Position numbers and translations under genes: made by a program. This document shows, piece after piece, positions 7,209 through 14,569 of a stretch of DNA of 17,761 nt. Numbering within the stretch: the stretch's first letter is position 1; each line of letters starts with the position of its first letter. The DNA comes from SAR202 cluster bacterium (GTDB taxonomy: Bacteria; Chloroflexota; Dehalococcoidia; Lucifugimonadales; UBA3495): NCBI GenBank assembly GCA_009392095.1, contig VFHF01000189.1:1-17761 (forward strand), given 5' to 3'. The notes beneath the pieces are model-generated. The model saw only the letters and a list, made by a program, of their open reading frames with translations, was not told where the DNA came from and made no database searches.

Positions 7209-7330
7209 GTCGCGAGTGATTAGTGAAATTTGGCACAGACCCGATGGTTCTAGAGGCGAATTCACCCCAAATAGCGGCAACTAAAAAGGGTGATTGCCAA
7301 GCTGATTAAAACTCTGTGGAGTTATAAAAT

Positions 7331-7362
7331 GGGACCGCCGCCACTCTGGCGAAAAGGGTCCC
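7331..7362 (+). promoter_or_regulatory. Leader hairpin overlapping the coxB ribosome site
   Basis: GGGACC (7331-7336) pairs with GGTCCC (7357-7362). Inside, CGCC (7339-7342) pairs with GGCG (7348-7351) around the loop ACTCT. The likely ribosome-binding sequence AAAAGGG (7352-7358) lies in the inner bulge and the start of the outer stem, nine bases before the coxB ATG at 7368. Folding would partly hide it, so the hairpin could control oxidase translation. No matching regulator is visible. Confidence 0.45.
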
Positions 7363-7367
7363 TTCCC

Positions 7368-8522
7368 ATGCAATCTACTTCGAACTCCAATCGGCCCTCC
7401 GGCCGCCGCAGTATTCTGAAGAACCGCACGGTCCTCTTCGGTCTGATTGCGGCTCTTTTCTTGTTTGCGACCGGCTGTTCCAAAGAAGGTCAGTCCACAT
7501 GGGAAGCGTTTGGCCCGGTAGCCCAGAAGCAGCTTGACCTTTTTAACGTCTTGTTGTGGGTTATGGTTGCCACCTTCTTCCTGGTTGAGGGCGTGCTGCT
7601 CTACGCGGCCATCCGCTACCGCAAGCGCCCTGGACAGCCCAGGCCGCCTCAGATCCATGGAAACACCACATTAGAAGTCGTATTAACGATCATCCCCACC
7701 ATCCTCGTTTTGGCGTTGGGCATCTGGTCGGTATTCGCTCTATTTGAGATTGACAAACCCCCCGGTGACGGGCCGGAACCCATGCACGTTAATGTCACCG
7801 CCCACCAATGGTGGTTCGAGTTCGAATACCCGGACGCGGGAAATGGCAAAAAAATCATCACAGCCAATGATCTGAAGATTCCCGTCGACCGGCCGATAAC
7901 ATTGTCTCTGTTTTCTGACGATGTGATCCACAGTTTCTGGGTGCCCAAACTTGCGGGCAAGCTGGACATGGTGCCAACCCACGAAAATAAGATGTGGTTC
8001 CAGGCTGATTCAGACAAGATTGACGATGATTTGCCCGTAACTCTATTTGGGACGTGCGCCGAGTTATGCGGCTTGGCCCACGCATTGATGCGCTTCCGCG
8101 TCACGGTGATGGAACAAACCGACTTTGATTCTTGGGCTGCTGCCTACGGGCCGCCGCCTACTAATACCGATAAAGCCAAGCAGGGCGCACAAATATTCGC
8201 GGCCAACTGCACACTGTGCCATACTATCGATGGCCCTGACGATCCGGCCCTCTCAGCCAGCCGTTTGACCGGTTTCCTGACCGGTGGGGACATAACGCCG
8301 GTGCCTGCGCCGAACCTGACAGACCTAAGAACTCGCAACACACTTGCAGCGGGCATCGTCGACCTGAATGAAACGACCTTGAGACAATGGCTACAGAACC
8401 CGGAGGACGTGAAGCCCGGCAATTACATGTCAGAAAGGGCGGTGCTATATCAGAATGGCTCCGCGGACCTCACAGACGAAGAGATCGATGCCCTGATTGG
8501 GTATCTGCTAGACCTGCGGTAG
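7368..8522 (+). CDS. coxB: Cytochrome c oxidase subunit II with fused cytochrome c (caa3 type)
   Basis: CoxB takes up electrons and passes them through CuA to CoxA. This 384-residue form starts with a lipoprotein signal (lipobox LFATGC, Cys37). Two membrane helices follow (about 60-82 and 102-125), then a cupredoxin domain. CuA ligands are His188 (DDVIHSFW), Cys230, Glu232, Cys234, His238 and Met241 in CAELCGLAHALM. Residues 265-384 form a class I cytochrome c domain: CTLCH (Cys281, Cys284, His285) binds haem c, and Met354 in NYMSE is the likely sixth ligand. This fusion defines caa3-type oxidases. I chose ATG 7368 because AAAAGGG lies nine bases upstream and the signal peptide starts here; in-frame GTG 7290 and ATG 7329 would add residues with no family-like sequence. 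It is first in the oxidase operon. Confidence 0.93.
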   Translation: MQSTSNSNRPSGRRSILKNRTVLFGLIAALFLFATGCSKEGQSTWEAFGPVAQKQLDLFNVLLWVMVATFFLVEGVLLYAAIRYRKRPGQPRPPQIHGNTTLEVVLTIIPTILVLALGIWSVFALFEIDKPPGDGPEPMHVNVTAHQWWFEFEYPDAGNGKKIITANDLKIPVDRPITLSLFSDDVIHSFWVPKLAGKLDMVPTHENKMWFQADSDKIDDDLPVTLFGTCAELCGLAHALMRFRVTVMEQTDFDSWAAAYGPPPTNTDKAKQGAQIFAANCTLCHTIDGPDDPALSASRLTGFLTGGDITPVPAPNLTDLRTRNTLAAGIVDLNETTLRQWLQNPEDVKPGNYMSERAVLYQNGSADLTDEEIDALIGYLLDLR

Positions 8523-8554
8523 AATCAATCAATAAGAGCGGAGACCGCGGCGTT

Positions 8555-8575
8555 TCCACCGTGTAGATCGGTGGA
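8555..8575 (+). repeat. Hairpin between coxB and coxA
   Basis: TCCACCG (8555-8561) and CGGTGGA (8569-8575) form a perfect 7-base stem with a 7-base loop in the 73-base gap between coxB and coxA. No T-run follows, so it is not a standard terminator. It may be an RNA-processing or stability element that sets the subunit ratio. Confidence 0.45.
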
Positions 8576-8595
8576 GCGTCCGGATAAAGCGAGCG

Positions 8596-10434
8596 ATGGC
8601 AGCTATAACAGGCGTCATATCACGGCCAACCAGCTACGCAGGAGTGTGGAGCTGGTTAACCACGGTTGACCACAAACGCATCGCCGTACTTTACGGCGCG
8701 ACTGCCATCGTCTTCCTCATAATTGCAGGCGTTGAAGCAGGCGTTATCCGCATGCAGTTGGCCTCAGCAGATAATGACCTGATTGGACCTGGCCGGTTCA
8801 ACCAGATGTTCACGATGCACGCCACCGTGATGATCTTCATGGTCATCATGCCGCTATCCGTTAGTTTCTTCAATTTCGTGATTCCTCTGGCCATTGGAGC
8901 CCGGGACGTCGCCTTTCCCAGGCTGAATGCCCTGAGTTATTGGATCTTCCTGTTCGGCGCGATTCTCATGCACATGGCTTTCCTCGTTGACCAAGTGCCG
9001 GACGCAGGCTGGTTCTCATACGCCAACCTCACTGAAAAGCCCTTCAGTGTCAACCGGGGCCTGGATTACTGGTCTATCAGCCTTCTGGTGTTGGGCTCTT
9101 CTTCTGTGGCTGGAGCACTGAACTTTGTGGTGACAATCATCAATATGCGTGCCCCAGGCATGTCTATGATGCGCATGCCGGTATTCGTTTGGATGACCCT
9201 CATCACCTCTCTCTTGTTGGTCCTGGCCTTCCCCGTGATAACTGTAGGCCTGATTGAATTGACCATGGACCGCAACTTCGGCACGCACTTTTTCATCCCG
9301 GCCGAAGGCGGCGATCCAATCTTATGGCAGCATCTGTTCTGGGTCTTCGGCCACCCTGAGGTCTACATCCTGATCCTCCCTGCCATGGGCATAGTCTCAG
9401 AGGTTCTGCCAACTTTCTCCGGAAAGCCCCTGTTTGGCTATCCTTTCATCATCTTCTCCGGAATCGTCATAGGCATCATGGGCTGGGCCGTCTGGAGCCA
9501 CCACATGTTTACAGTGGGATTGGGTCCAGTCGCGAACTCAGTGTTCACCATCACCACTATGTTGATCGGGGTGCCCACCGGCATAAAGATTTTTAACTGG
9601 ATCGGAACAATGTGGAAGGGCGCCGTTGAGTTCACTAGCCCAATGCTGTTCGCCCTCGGATTCGTGGCACTATTCATCGTCGGCGGCCTAAGCGGTGTTT
9701 CTCACGCCGTTTCTCCGTCCGATTTCCAACAACAAGACACCTATTACATAGTCGCCCACCTCCATTACGTGCTATTCGGCGGCTCGATATTTGGAGCATT
9801 CGCCGGCATCTACTACTGGTATCCCAAGCTCACGGGCCGGATGCTGAGCGAAACGCTTGGTAAGCTGAATTTCTGGTTGATGTTCATCGGAATGAACCTA
9901 ACGTTCTTCCCGATGCACTTCCTTGGCCTGAACGGCATGCCCCGTCGCATCTACACCTACTCTGCAGAGTTTGGCTGGGAAAACATGAACCAGCTGGCAA
10001 GCCTTGGCTACATAGTCTTGTTCCTCTCCTTCGTGGTCTTCTTCGTCAACATTTGGCAGACCCGCAATGCGCGGCGAGTGAGTCACGATCCTTGGGACGC
10101 CCCAGGGTTGGAGTGGAGCATCGCCTCTCCGCCGCCGGCGTACAACTTCGCGGAAATCCCTCAAGTTGAGGGGCTAGATCAATATTGGATAGACAAGCAA
10201 AAGGCTAGGGACGCCGGAACGCCGCTGACCGAGCCGGAAGCTTTGGTTGACCCGGACTCCATCCACATGCCCAGCCCGTCTTACTGGCCGGTCTTCACAG
10301 CAGTTGGCGTTGCTTTAATCGGCGGCGGACTGCTCTCCCACTACGCCATCAGCTTTGTGGGCGGAGCCATAACCATGATGGGCGTGATCGGTTGGGGCAA
10401 TGAGCCCGCAACCGCGCCCAGCGACCACCACTAG
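8596..10434 (+). CDS. coxA: Cytochrome c oxidase subunit I (type A haem-copper oxidase)
   Basis: CoxA is the catalytic, proton-pumping subunit that reduces oxygen to water. The 612-residue protein has twelve or more membrane helices. Ligands are His75 and His390 for low-spin haem a, His388 for haem a3, and His253, His302 and His303 for CuB. Tyr257 in GHPEVY is the residue that becomes cross-linked to a CuB His in this family. Proton-channel residues are present: Asp104 in ARDVAFPRLN (D-channel entry), Glu255 in HPEVY (end of the D-channel; marks subtype A1) and Lys331 in PTGIKIFNW (K-channel). Length is near the 550-650 usual for bacterial CoxA, with an extra C-terminal helix around 573-600. 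The start is ATG 8596; the ribosome site is weak. The stop TAG overlaps the ribosome site of coxC. Confidence 0.96.
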   Translation: MAAITGVISRPTSYAGVWSWLTTVDHKRIAVLYGATAIVFLIIAGVEAGVIRMQLASADNDLIGPGRFNQMFTMHATVMIFMVIMPLSVSFFNFVIPLAIGARDVAFPRLNALSYWIFLFGAILMHMAFLVDQVPDAGWFSYANLTEKPFSVNRGLDYWSISLLVLGSSSVAGALNFVVTIINMRAPGMSMMRMPVFVWMTLITSLLLVLAFPVITVGLIELTMDRNFGTHFFIPAEGGDPILWQHLFWVFGHPEVYILILPAMGIVSEVLPTFSGKPLFGYPFIIFSGIVIGIMGWAVWSHHMFTVGLGPVANSVFTITTMLIGVPTGIKIFNWIGTMWKGAVEFTSPMLFALGFVALFIVGGLSGVSHAVSPSDFQQQDTYYIVAHLHYVLFGGSIFGAFAGIYYWYPKLTGRMLSETLGKLNFWLMFIGMNLTFFPMHFLGLNGMPRRIYTYSAEFGWENMNQLASLGYIVLFLSFVVFFVNIWQTRNARRVSHDPWDAPGLEWSIASPPPAYNFAEIPQVEGLDQYWIDKQKARDAGTPLTEPEALVDPDSIHMPSPSYWPVFTAVGVALIGGGLLSHYAISFVGGAITMMGVIGWGNEPATAPSDHH

Positions 10435-10437
10435 GAG
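10433..10437 (+). promoter_or_regulatory. Ribosome site of coxC overlapping the coxA stop
   Basis: AGGAG (10433-10437) lies nine bases before the GTG start of coxC and shares its first two bases with the coxA stop TAG (10432-10434). It decides the GTG start and suggests that ribosomes ending coxA help start coxC. Confidence 0.7.
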
Positions 10438-10446
10438 ACTGAGAAC

Positions 10447-11067
10447 GTGGCCCACGCAGTAGAACCTGAATATACAACAACCGGTCTAAACCACCGGAAA
10501 TTGCTCATGTGGGTGTTTTTGGGGTCGGACTGCCTTTTCTTCGGCGCCCTGATCGCCACCTACATGGTCTACCGCGGCCAGAGCTTGACCGGCCCTTACC
10601 CGATCGACATCATCAACGTTCCGGTTACCACTATCAGCACATTCGTATTGCTGATGAGCAGCTTTGCAATGGTGCAGGCGCTGGCGGCGACCCACGCCGA
10701 TAATAAGCGGGGGATAGTAGGTTGGTTAGTGGCTACCGCCGTCTTGGGGGCCATCTTCATCGGGTTCCAAGTAGTCGAATTCAATACGTTCAAGAACGAA
10801 GGTCTGACTTTGGGCGGCAACCTGTTTGGGGCCACTTTCTTCACGCTCACCGGGTTCCACGGCGCCCACGTCACCCTGGGTATCATCTGGCTCGTAGCCA
10901 TGGCCATAGTGGCCAACAAAGGACGGGTAGGTCCCAATTCCGCGCTCGATATCGAGTTGCTAGGACTGTACTGGCATTTCGTCGATATCGTCTGGATCGT
11001 AATCTTCACGTTGCTTTATTTGATTGCCGGGTTCGATGCCGGACCGGCCGCTATGCCGGGCGGATAA
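10447..11067 (+). CDS. coxC: Cytochrome c oxidase subunit III
   Basis: CoxC is a membrane subunit of the oxidase that stabilises CoxA and its proton uptake. This 206-residue protein is the short five-helix bacterial form, with helices at about 20-42, 62-80, 92-110, 128-155 and 175-196. Typical sequence includes LLMWVFLGSDCLFFGALIA at 19-37, EF at 111-112, GFHGAHVTLG at 136-145 and YWHFVDIVWI at 175-184. It starts at GTG 10447, nine bases after a good AGGAG. It follows coxA by 12 bases and precedes the subunit IV fusion gene by 45 bases. Confidence 0.93.
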   Translation: MAHAVEPEYTTTGLNHRKLLMWVFLGSDCLFFGALIATYMVYRGQSLTGPYPIDIINVPVTTISTFVLLMSSFAMVQALAATHADNKRGIVGWLVATAVLGAIFIGFQVVEFNTFKNEGLTLGGNLFGATFFTLTGFHGAHVTLGIIWLVAMAIVANKGRVGPNSALDIELLGLYWHFVDIVWIVIFTLLYLIAGFDAGPAAMPGG

Positions 11068-11112
11068 TGCCCAACCCGTGTCTAATCCCATCAAGAGATT
11101 CCTGAAATAACT

Positions 11113-11907
11113 ATGGCCCACGAAATCGAACATACGACTAACCATCCTTCGTTCAAACAATATGTGCTGATTGCGATAATCCTGTTCGCGATCACCATCG
11201 TCGAATTCCTGCTCATCTGGGACCGGGCCGTAATTGTTGACTATTTAGGACCCTCCAAGATTCCCTTGTTGGTTGGTTTATCAGCGGTCAAATTCGCCAT
11301 TGTCATCATGTATTACATGCATCTGAAGTTTGACCACCGACTCTTTGGGACCGTGTTCATAGCTGGGTTGGTACTGGCTTTCCTCGTTGGGATCGCACTG
11401 ATTGGACTTTTCGTAGGGTTTGGTGGCGGCCAAAGGACCTACGCCAAAGATCGAGCCATACCCTATACGGAACACGAAGAACACGAAGCAGCAAAAACGG
11501 CTACTCCGGCCACTAGCAAGACCGAGACACCTGCAGCTACCGGGCCGCTTGCCATTTCCATCGGCGCGGTTGGCGAGACACTCACCTTCGACACCGATAG
11601 CATCACCGCCGATTCGGGCTCAGAAGTGACCATCACCTTCAATAACCCGTCTGCTAATAACCAGCACAATCTGGTGATCGTCCAGGAAGGGACGAAAGAC
11701 GCCGTGGCAGCAGACGGCACCGCCTCCGGCCCAGCCAACAACTGGGTACAGCCCGGCGACGCCCGTGTGATCGCCAACACCATATTACTGGACCCTGGGG
11801 CCTCCGGAGAGGTGACCTTCACCGCGCCGGCCTCTGGGACCTACCAGTTTGTCTGCACGTTCCCAGGGCACAATTTCACCATGTTCGGGAACTTCATAGT
11901 CAACTAA
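11113..11907 (+). CDS. Oxidase subunit IV fused to an azurin-like blue-copper domain
   Basis: This 264-residue protein has two parts. Residues 1-105 are a three-helix subunit IV domain (helices at about 16-37, 50-69 and 78-103) with VKFAIVIMYYMHLKFD, typical of the CtaF/CoxD-like family. Residues 106-145 form a charged then Ala/Thr/Pro-rich linker. Residues 146-264 are a cupredoxin domain with a full type 1 copper site: His185 in NNQHNLVIV, Cys248, His253 and Met257 in CTFPGHNFTM. The Cys-X4-His-X3-Met spacing is the same as in azurin and auracyanin. The positive loop near 71-76 should be inside, which places the C-terminus outside, where copper proteins carry electrons. I infer a tethered electron donor to, or copper store for, the oxidase. 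Ordinary bacterial subunit IV is about 100 residues with no such domain. It is the last gene before the terminator. Confidence 0.9.
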   Translation: MAHEIEHTTNHPSFKQYVLIAIILFAITIVEFLLIWDRAVIVDYLGPSKIPLLVGLSAVKFAIVIMYYMHLKFDHRLFGTVFIAGLVLAFLVGIALIGLFVGFGGGQRTYAKDRAIPYTEHEEHEAAKTATPATSKTETPAATGPLAISIGAVGETLTFDTDSITADSGSEVTITFNNPSANNQHNLVIVQEGTKDAVAADGTASGPANNWVQPGDARVIANTILLDPGASGEVTFTAPASGTYQFVCTFPGHNFTMFGNFIVN

Positions 11908-11927
11908 TCCTCTTTCTTAGCGGATAG

Positions 11928-11963
11928 AAAAAGGCCTCCCTGAAAAACTAGGGAGGCCTTTTT
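11928..11963. terminator. Strong bidirectional intrinsic terminator
   Basis: AAAAAGGCCTCCC (11928-11940) pairs perfectly with GGGAGGCCTTTTT (11951-11963), and T11941-A11950 adds one pair. The loop is 8 bases. Each strand ends in a run of five T, so it can end both the oxidase operon (plus) and the kinase-fold gene (minus), whose stop lies 23 bases further on. Confidence 0.93.
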
Positions 11964-11985
11964 GTCACTAGAGCTAGTCCGCTAC

Positions 11986-12927
11986 CTACCCACGGTACCC
12001 TCGCATAAAACCCTCTTGAACCGGCTGGATGATCCGGTCACCCATGCGCCGACCGGCCATCTTCAGGCCCTGTTGGATAAATTCGAGATCGCGTGAGGTG
12101 ATCTCTGACTTGGATGACGCGGCCAATTTCCCGGCGTACTCCTCCAGGAACCGATCAACCTGCGCTTCATCCTCCGCGATACCCCTAAAGAGGCGGTACA
12201 TCGGCAGTGTGCGGACGAAGTTATGGACATCTTCTCGGCTAACGGCCGGATGGCGGTCCAACAGCACTGAAATACCAAAATCGATGAGGCGACAAGATCC
12301 ATGTTCGTCCACCAGAAAATGGGACCGGCCTCTGGGGTCGGATAGGGTCACATCGTTATAGTAGATATCGGCCTGGTGCAAGCGGCGTATCAAATCTCCT
12401 AGTGCAAATCCGACACCCGATAGAAAATCTTCAGTTAACCGATCTGTAGGCAACTCCGTAAAAAAAGTGCCCAAGACGAACTCCTCGGTCAGGTAACCCG
12501 GCAGAGACTCTAATTGCACAGGACCGACACCTGCTTCCCCAGCGATCTTGGCGATCTGGTCCTCTCGCGAGCTCTGCAGAGGCTTTATCACTATGGAACG
12601 GTCGGGAAACTCAAGTATGGCCACCATTCCCCTGGCCCGTCCGGAGAAATTTAGATTGGGGATGTCCTGACCTGACTGGAGCCGTTTGAACACCTCAGGG
12701 AAGAACGCGTACCGGGAGAGCGCCTTGACCACCGGGTCGCCAGTGAGCCGCATGAACAGCGGCATTTCCAGGTCGGACAACTTCCAGAATGGCGGCATGT
12801 GATCGGGAACGGGCATCCCCTCCGCCGGACGCATGGCCTCGATCACCCCTTCCGGTGGTTTGGGCGGAGGCGGGGCAATGGCCCTCCGGACCACGGCGAT
12901 CTCATCAGACGAGTAATCTAAGACCAT
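11986..12927 (-). CDS. Kinase-fold protein of unknown substrate
   Basis: The 313-residue protein shows the order of motifs of a protein-kinase-like fold. SGRARGMVAILEF at 95-107 is a possible nucleotide loop, and Lys115 (IVIKPL) is the ATP-binding Lys. Glu131 (AGEAG) is the matching Glu. The hinge-like LTEEFVLG lies at 146-153, a catalytic-loop region YYNDVTLSD at 189-197, and LIDFGIS with Asp216 as the metal-binding DFG. The catalytic loop is unusual: after Asp192 the position five residues on is Asp197 rather than Asn. It resembles Bud32/RIO/Kdo-kinase-type small-molecule or atypical kinases more than classic Ser/Thr kinases. The N-terminus has a Pro-rich stretch at 19-25. The start ATG at 12925-12927 overlaps the TGA of the upstream DUF952 gene by one base (TGATG), so the two are translationally coupled. 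Substrate is unknown. Confidence 0.7.
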   Translation of the reverse strand: MVLDYSSDEIAVVRRAIAPPPPKPPEGVIEAMRPAEGMPVPDHMPPFWKLSDLEMPLFMRLTGDPVVKALSRYAFFPEVFKRLQSGQDIPNLNFSGRARGMVAILEFPDRSIVIKPLQSSREDQIAKIAGEAGVGPVQLESLPGYLTEEFVLGTFFTELPTDRLTEDFLSGVGFALGDLIRRLHQADIYYNDVTLSDPRGRSHFLVDEHGSCRLIDFGISVLLDRHPAVSREDVHNFVRTLPMYRLFRGIAEDEAQVDRFLEEYAGKLAASSKSEITSRDLEFIQQGLKMAGRRMGDRIIQPVQEGFMRGYRG

Positions 12928-13262
12928 CAATCGACCAAGAAATGCAGGCCGTCGGCGCCCACTTCCAAGGCTCTTTCCCGGACCACCGCATCGGCGTTCA
13001 GCATCCCGTAGATATGCGGATAGATCTCCCCCGACCGGCTCGGTTCGTTCTTGAGAGGCGATTTTAGCTCCTCCAGATCCACATCCAGCACCATCAACCC
13101 TGTCTCGCCGGGGTAAAGGCGGGCCGCGACCTTCAGGAGCTGGGGAACGTCCTTTGAACAGTGGATGAAACCCTCCTCAGCCAGACTCGGCGCTGCGTAT
13201 TCGCCAGCCGACCGAGCAGCTTCCCAGGCGTGTTTGTAGGTCAGATGAAAAATCAATGCCAT
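12927..13262 (-). CDS. DUF952 family protein
   Basis: The 111-residue protein matches the small DUF952 family, whose function is not known. The family-like features are the opening ALIFHLTYKHAWEAA, the motif GFIHCSK at 31-37 (often FIHCS in the family), a strand LMVLDVDLEEL at 57-66, and YPHIYG at 81-86. I chose ATG at 13260-13262 because GGAG lies nine bases upstream (13272-13275) and the family starts at this strand. A longer frame to 13313 exists but adds non-family sequence. The stop TGA overlaps the ATG of the kinase-fold gene downstream, so the two form an operon. It is divergent from the carboxylesterase gene. Confidence 0.85.
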   Translation of the reverse strand: MALIFHLTYKHAWEAARSAGEYAAPSLAEEGFIHCSKDVPQLLKVAARLYPGETGLMVLDVDLEELKSPLKNEPSRSGEIYPHIYGMLNADAVVRERALEVGADGLHFLVD

Positions 13263-13338
13263 GAATCGAATCTCCATTATTTGTGGCCGTTTAAGGTAGA
13301 TGCGGGAGGCCATTTGCTAACGGACCCTCCGACGCAAA

Positions 13339-13367
13339 TTGTACCTCAGCGCGGCAGGTGTTAGGAT
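13339..13367 (+). promoter_or_regulatory. Possible promoter for the carboxylesterase gene
   Basis: TTGTAC (13339-13344) and TAGGAT (13362-13367) are 17 bases apart, with three and four matches to consensus. They lie 33 bases before the ATG of the esterase gene in the divergent gap. Weak on sequence, reasonable on position. Confidence 0.35.
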
Positions 13368-13400
13368 GATACCCGCAACGAACCAGGGAGGGAATTGAGC

Positions 13401-14081
13401 ATGCGGACGGAGATAAACGAAGGACCTGGACTACAGTACGTAACGGTGGTGCCCGACGACTACACCCCTGACTCGTCTTACCCTCTCGTGATCATGCTCC
13501 ATGGGTTCGGCGCCAACATGCAAGACCTGGCCGGCCTGGCTCCAGCCATCAGCGCCGACGGCTACGTTTATGCCTGCCCCAACGCCCCCATACCCTTTCA
13601 GCTTGGCCCCGGCCAGACCGGGTTCGGTTGGTTGACACCCCGCGGAGGTGGCACGGCCGAAGAAACAGCCAACTCCGAGAAACTGCTTGGCGATTTCTTC
13701 GACACTGTTTTCCAGCAGTTCAACGTCTCGCCGGGAAATGCCATCTTGATGGGGTTCTCCCAAGGCGGAGGGATGACCTACCGCTGCGGGTTAGGACGCG
13801 CGGACAAGTTCGCCGGCCTCGCAGCGTTGAGCGCCACCCTTCCAGACGAAGACGACTTGGCGGCCCGGCTGCCCGCTGAGCGGACCCAACCCATCTTCAT
13901 CGCCCACGGGTTATTCGACCAAATGGTCTCCGAAGACACAGCACAGTCCGCCAAGTCGTTCCTAGAAAGCAACGGCTATACCCCCGAGTTTCACACCTAC
14001 AATATGGGACACGAGATAAGTGGCGAAGAACTTGGAGACCTAGTGCCCTGGGTCGCGAGGGTACTGTCGCCCCAGGCATAA
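13401..14081 (+). CDS. Phospholipase/carboxylesterase family hydrolase
   Basis: The 226-residue protein belongs to the alpha/beta hydrolase branch of bacterial carboxylesterases related to acyl-protein thioesterases (abhydrolase_2). LHGFG at 33-37 is the oxyanion region, GFSQGG at 118-123 holds the nucleophile Ser120, and Asp173 (GLFDQMV) and His204 (NMGHEIS) complete the triad. All three catalytic residues are present, so it is probably active, most likely on carboxyl esters. No signal peptide is visible, so it should be cytoplasmic. ATG 13401 was chosen because AGGGAGGG (13385-13392) lies eight bases upstream; the in-frame TTG at 13395 would be too close. It ends four bases before the stop of the convergent PPOX gene. 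Confidence 0.9.
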   Translation: MRTEINEGPGLQYVTVVPDDYTPDSSYPLVIMLHGFGANMQDLAGLAPAISADGYVYACPNAPIPFQLGPGQTGFGWLTPRGGGTAEETANSEKLLGDFFDTVFQQFNVSPGNAILMGFSQGGGMTYRCGLGRADKFAGLAALSATLPDEDDLAARLPAERTQPIFIAHGLFDQMVSEDTAQSAKSFLESNGYTPEFHTYNMGHEISGEELGDLVPWVARVLSPQA

Positions 14082-14085
14082 CGCC

Positions 14086-14505
14086 CTAGTCGCTATCGTC
14101 CTTCCAGGACATAACCCGGTCGATAGTGATCTCCAGCAGAACCATCCGGTCCTCGCCGATCAGTTCTTTGGCAAACTCGGCGCCCCGGTCTGGGCCATCG
14201 TATAGCACACACATCCGCTCAACGACCTGGTCCAAGTTCTTCGACGTCACCTTCGCCTGCCCTTCGAGCACCACATAGGATAAAGGCCGTTCCGGCGTGG
14301 CGATGGAGAGGGCTACTGCTGGGTTCTGCTTGATGTTCCGCACTTTTATCGCACCGCCGTCGGCCATGACCCAGGCCTTGCCGCCATCCCAAAGGAACCA
14401 GACCGGCGCAGCGTGGGGCGTTCCCTCCGGGCGCAAAGTAACCAGATGTGCGATCCGCGGCTCCCCCAAAAAATCTTCTCGTTCTTCCTGACTAAGTCTG
14501 GCCAT
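14086..14505 (-). CDS. PPOX-class flavin/F420-dependent protein
   Basis: The 139-residue protein has the split beta-barrel pattern of the pyridoxamine-phosphate-oxidase-like superfamily. LGEPRIAHLVTLRPEGTPHA opens the barrel, followed by PVWFLWDGGKAWVMA, then KVRNIKQNPAVALSI, in which the Lys/Arg-rich stretch usually binds the cofactor phosphate. LSYVVLEGQAKV and VLLEITIDRVMSWK close the fold. In Chloroflexota and Actinobacteria many such proteins use F420 instead of FMN; which one applies here cannot be decided. The substrate is unknown. ATG at 14503-14505 was chosen because GGAG lies seven bases upstream (14513-14516); a longer frame to 14532 adds nine residues with no family match. It converges with the esterase and diverges from the CrtC-like lipoprotein. 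Confidence 0.87.
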   Translation of the reverse strand: MARLSQEEREDFLGEPRIAHLVTLRPEGTPHAAPVWFLWDGGKAWVMADGGAIKVRNIKQNPAVALSIATPERPLSYVVLEGQAKVTSKNLDQVVERMCVLYDGPDRGAEFAKELIGEDRMVLLEITIDRVMSWKDDSD

Positions 14506-14569
14506 GGTTCTACTCCGTATATCCTCAGGCACGGGATTGGCTTAATATATCAGATATGAGCTTTCGTAA

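Noticed and set aside
7290..7367. GTG 7290 or ATG 7329 as coxB start
   Set aside because: They would place 26 or 13 extra residues ahead of a normal lipoprotein signal; ATG 7368 has a properly spaced ribosome site.
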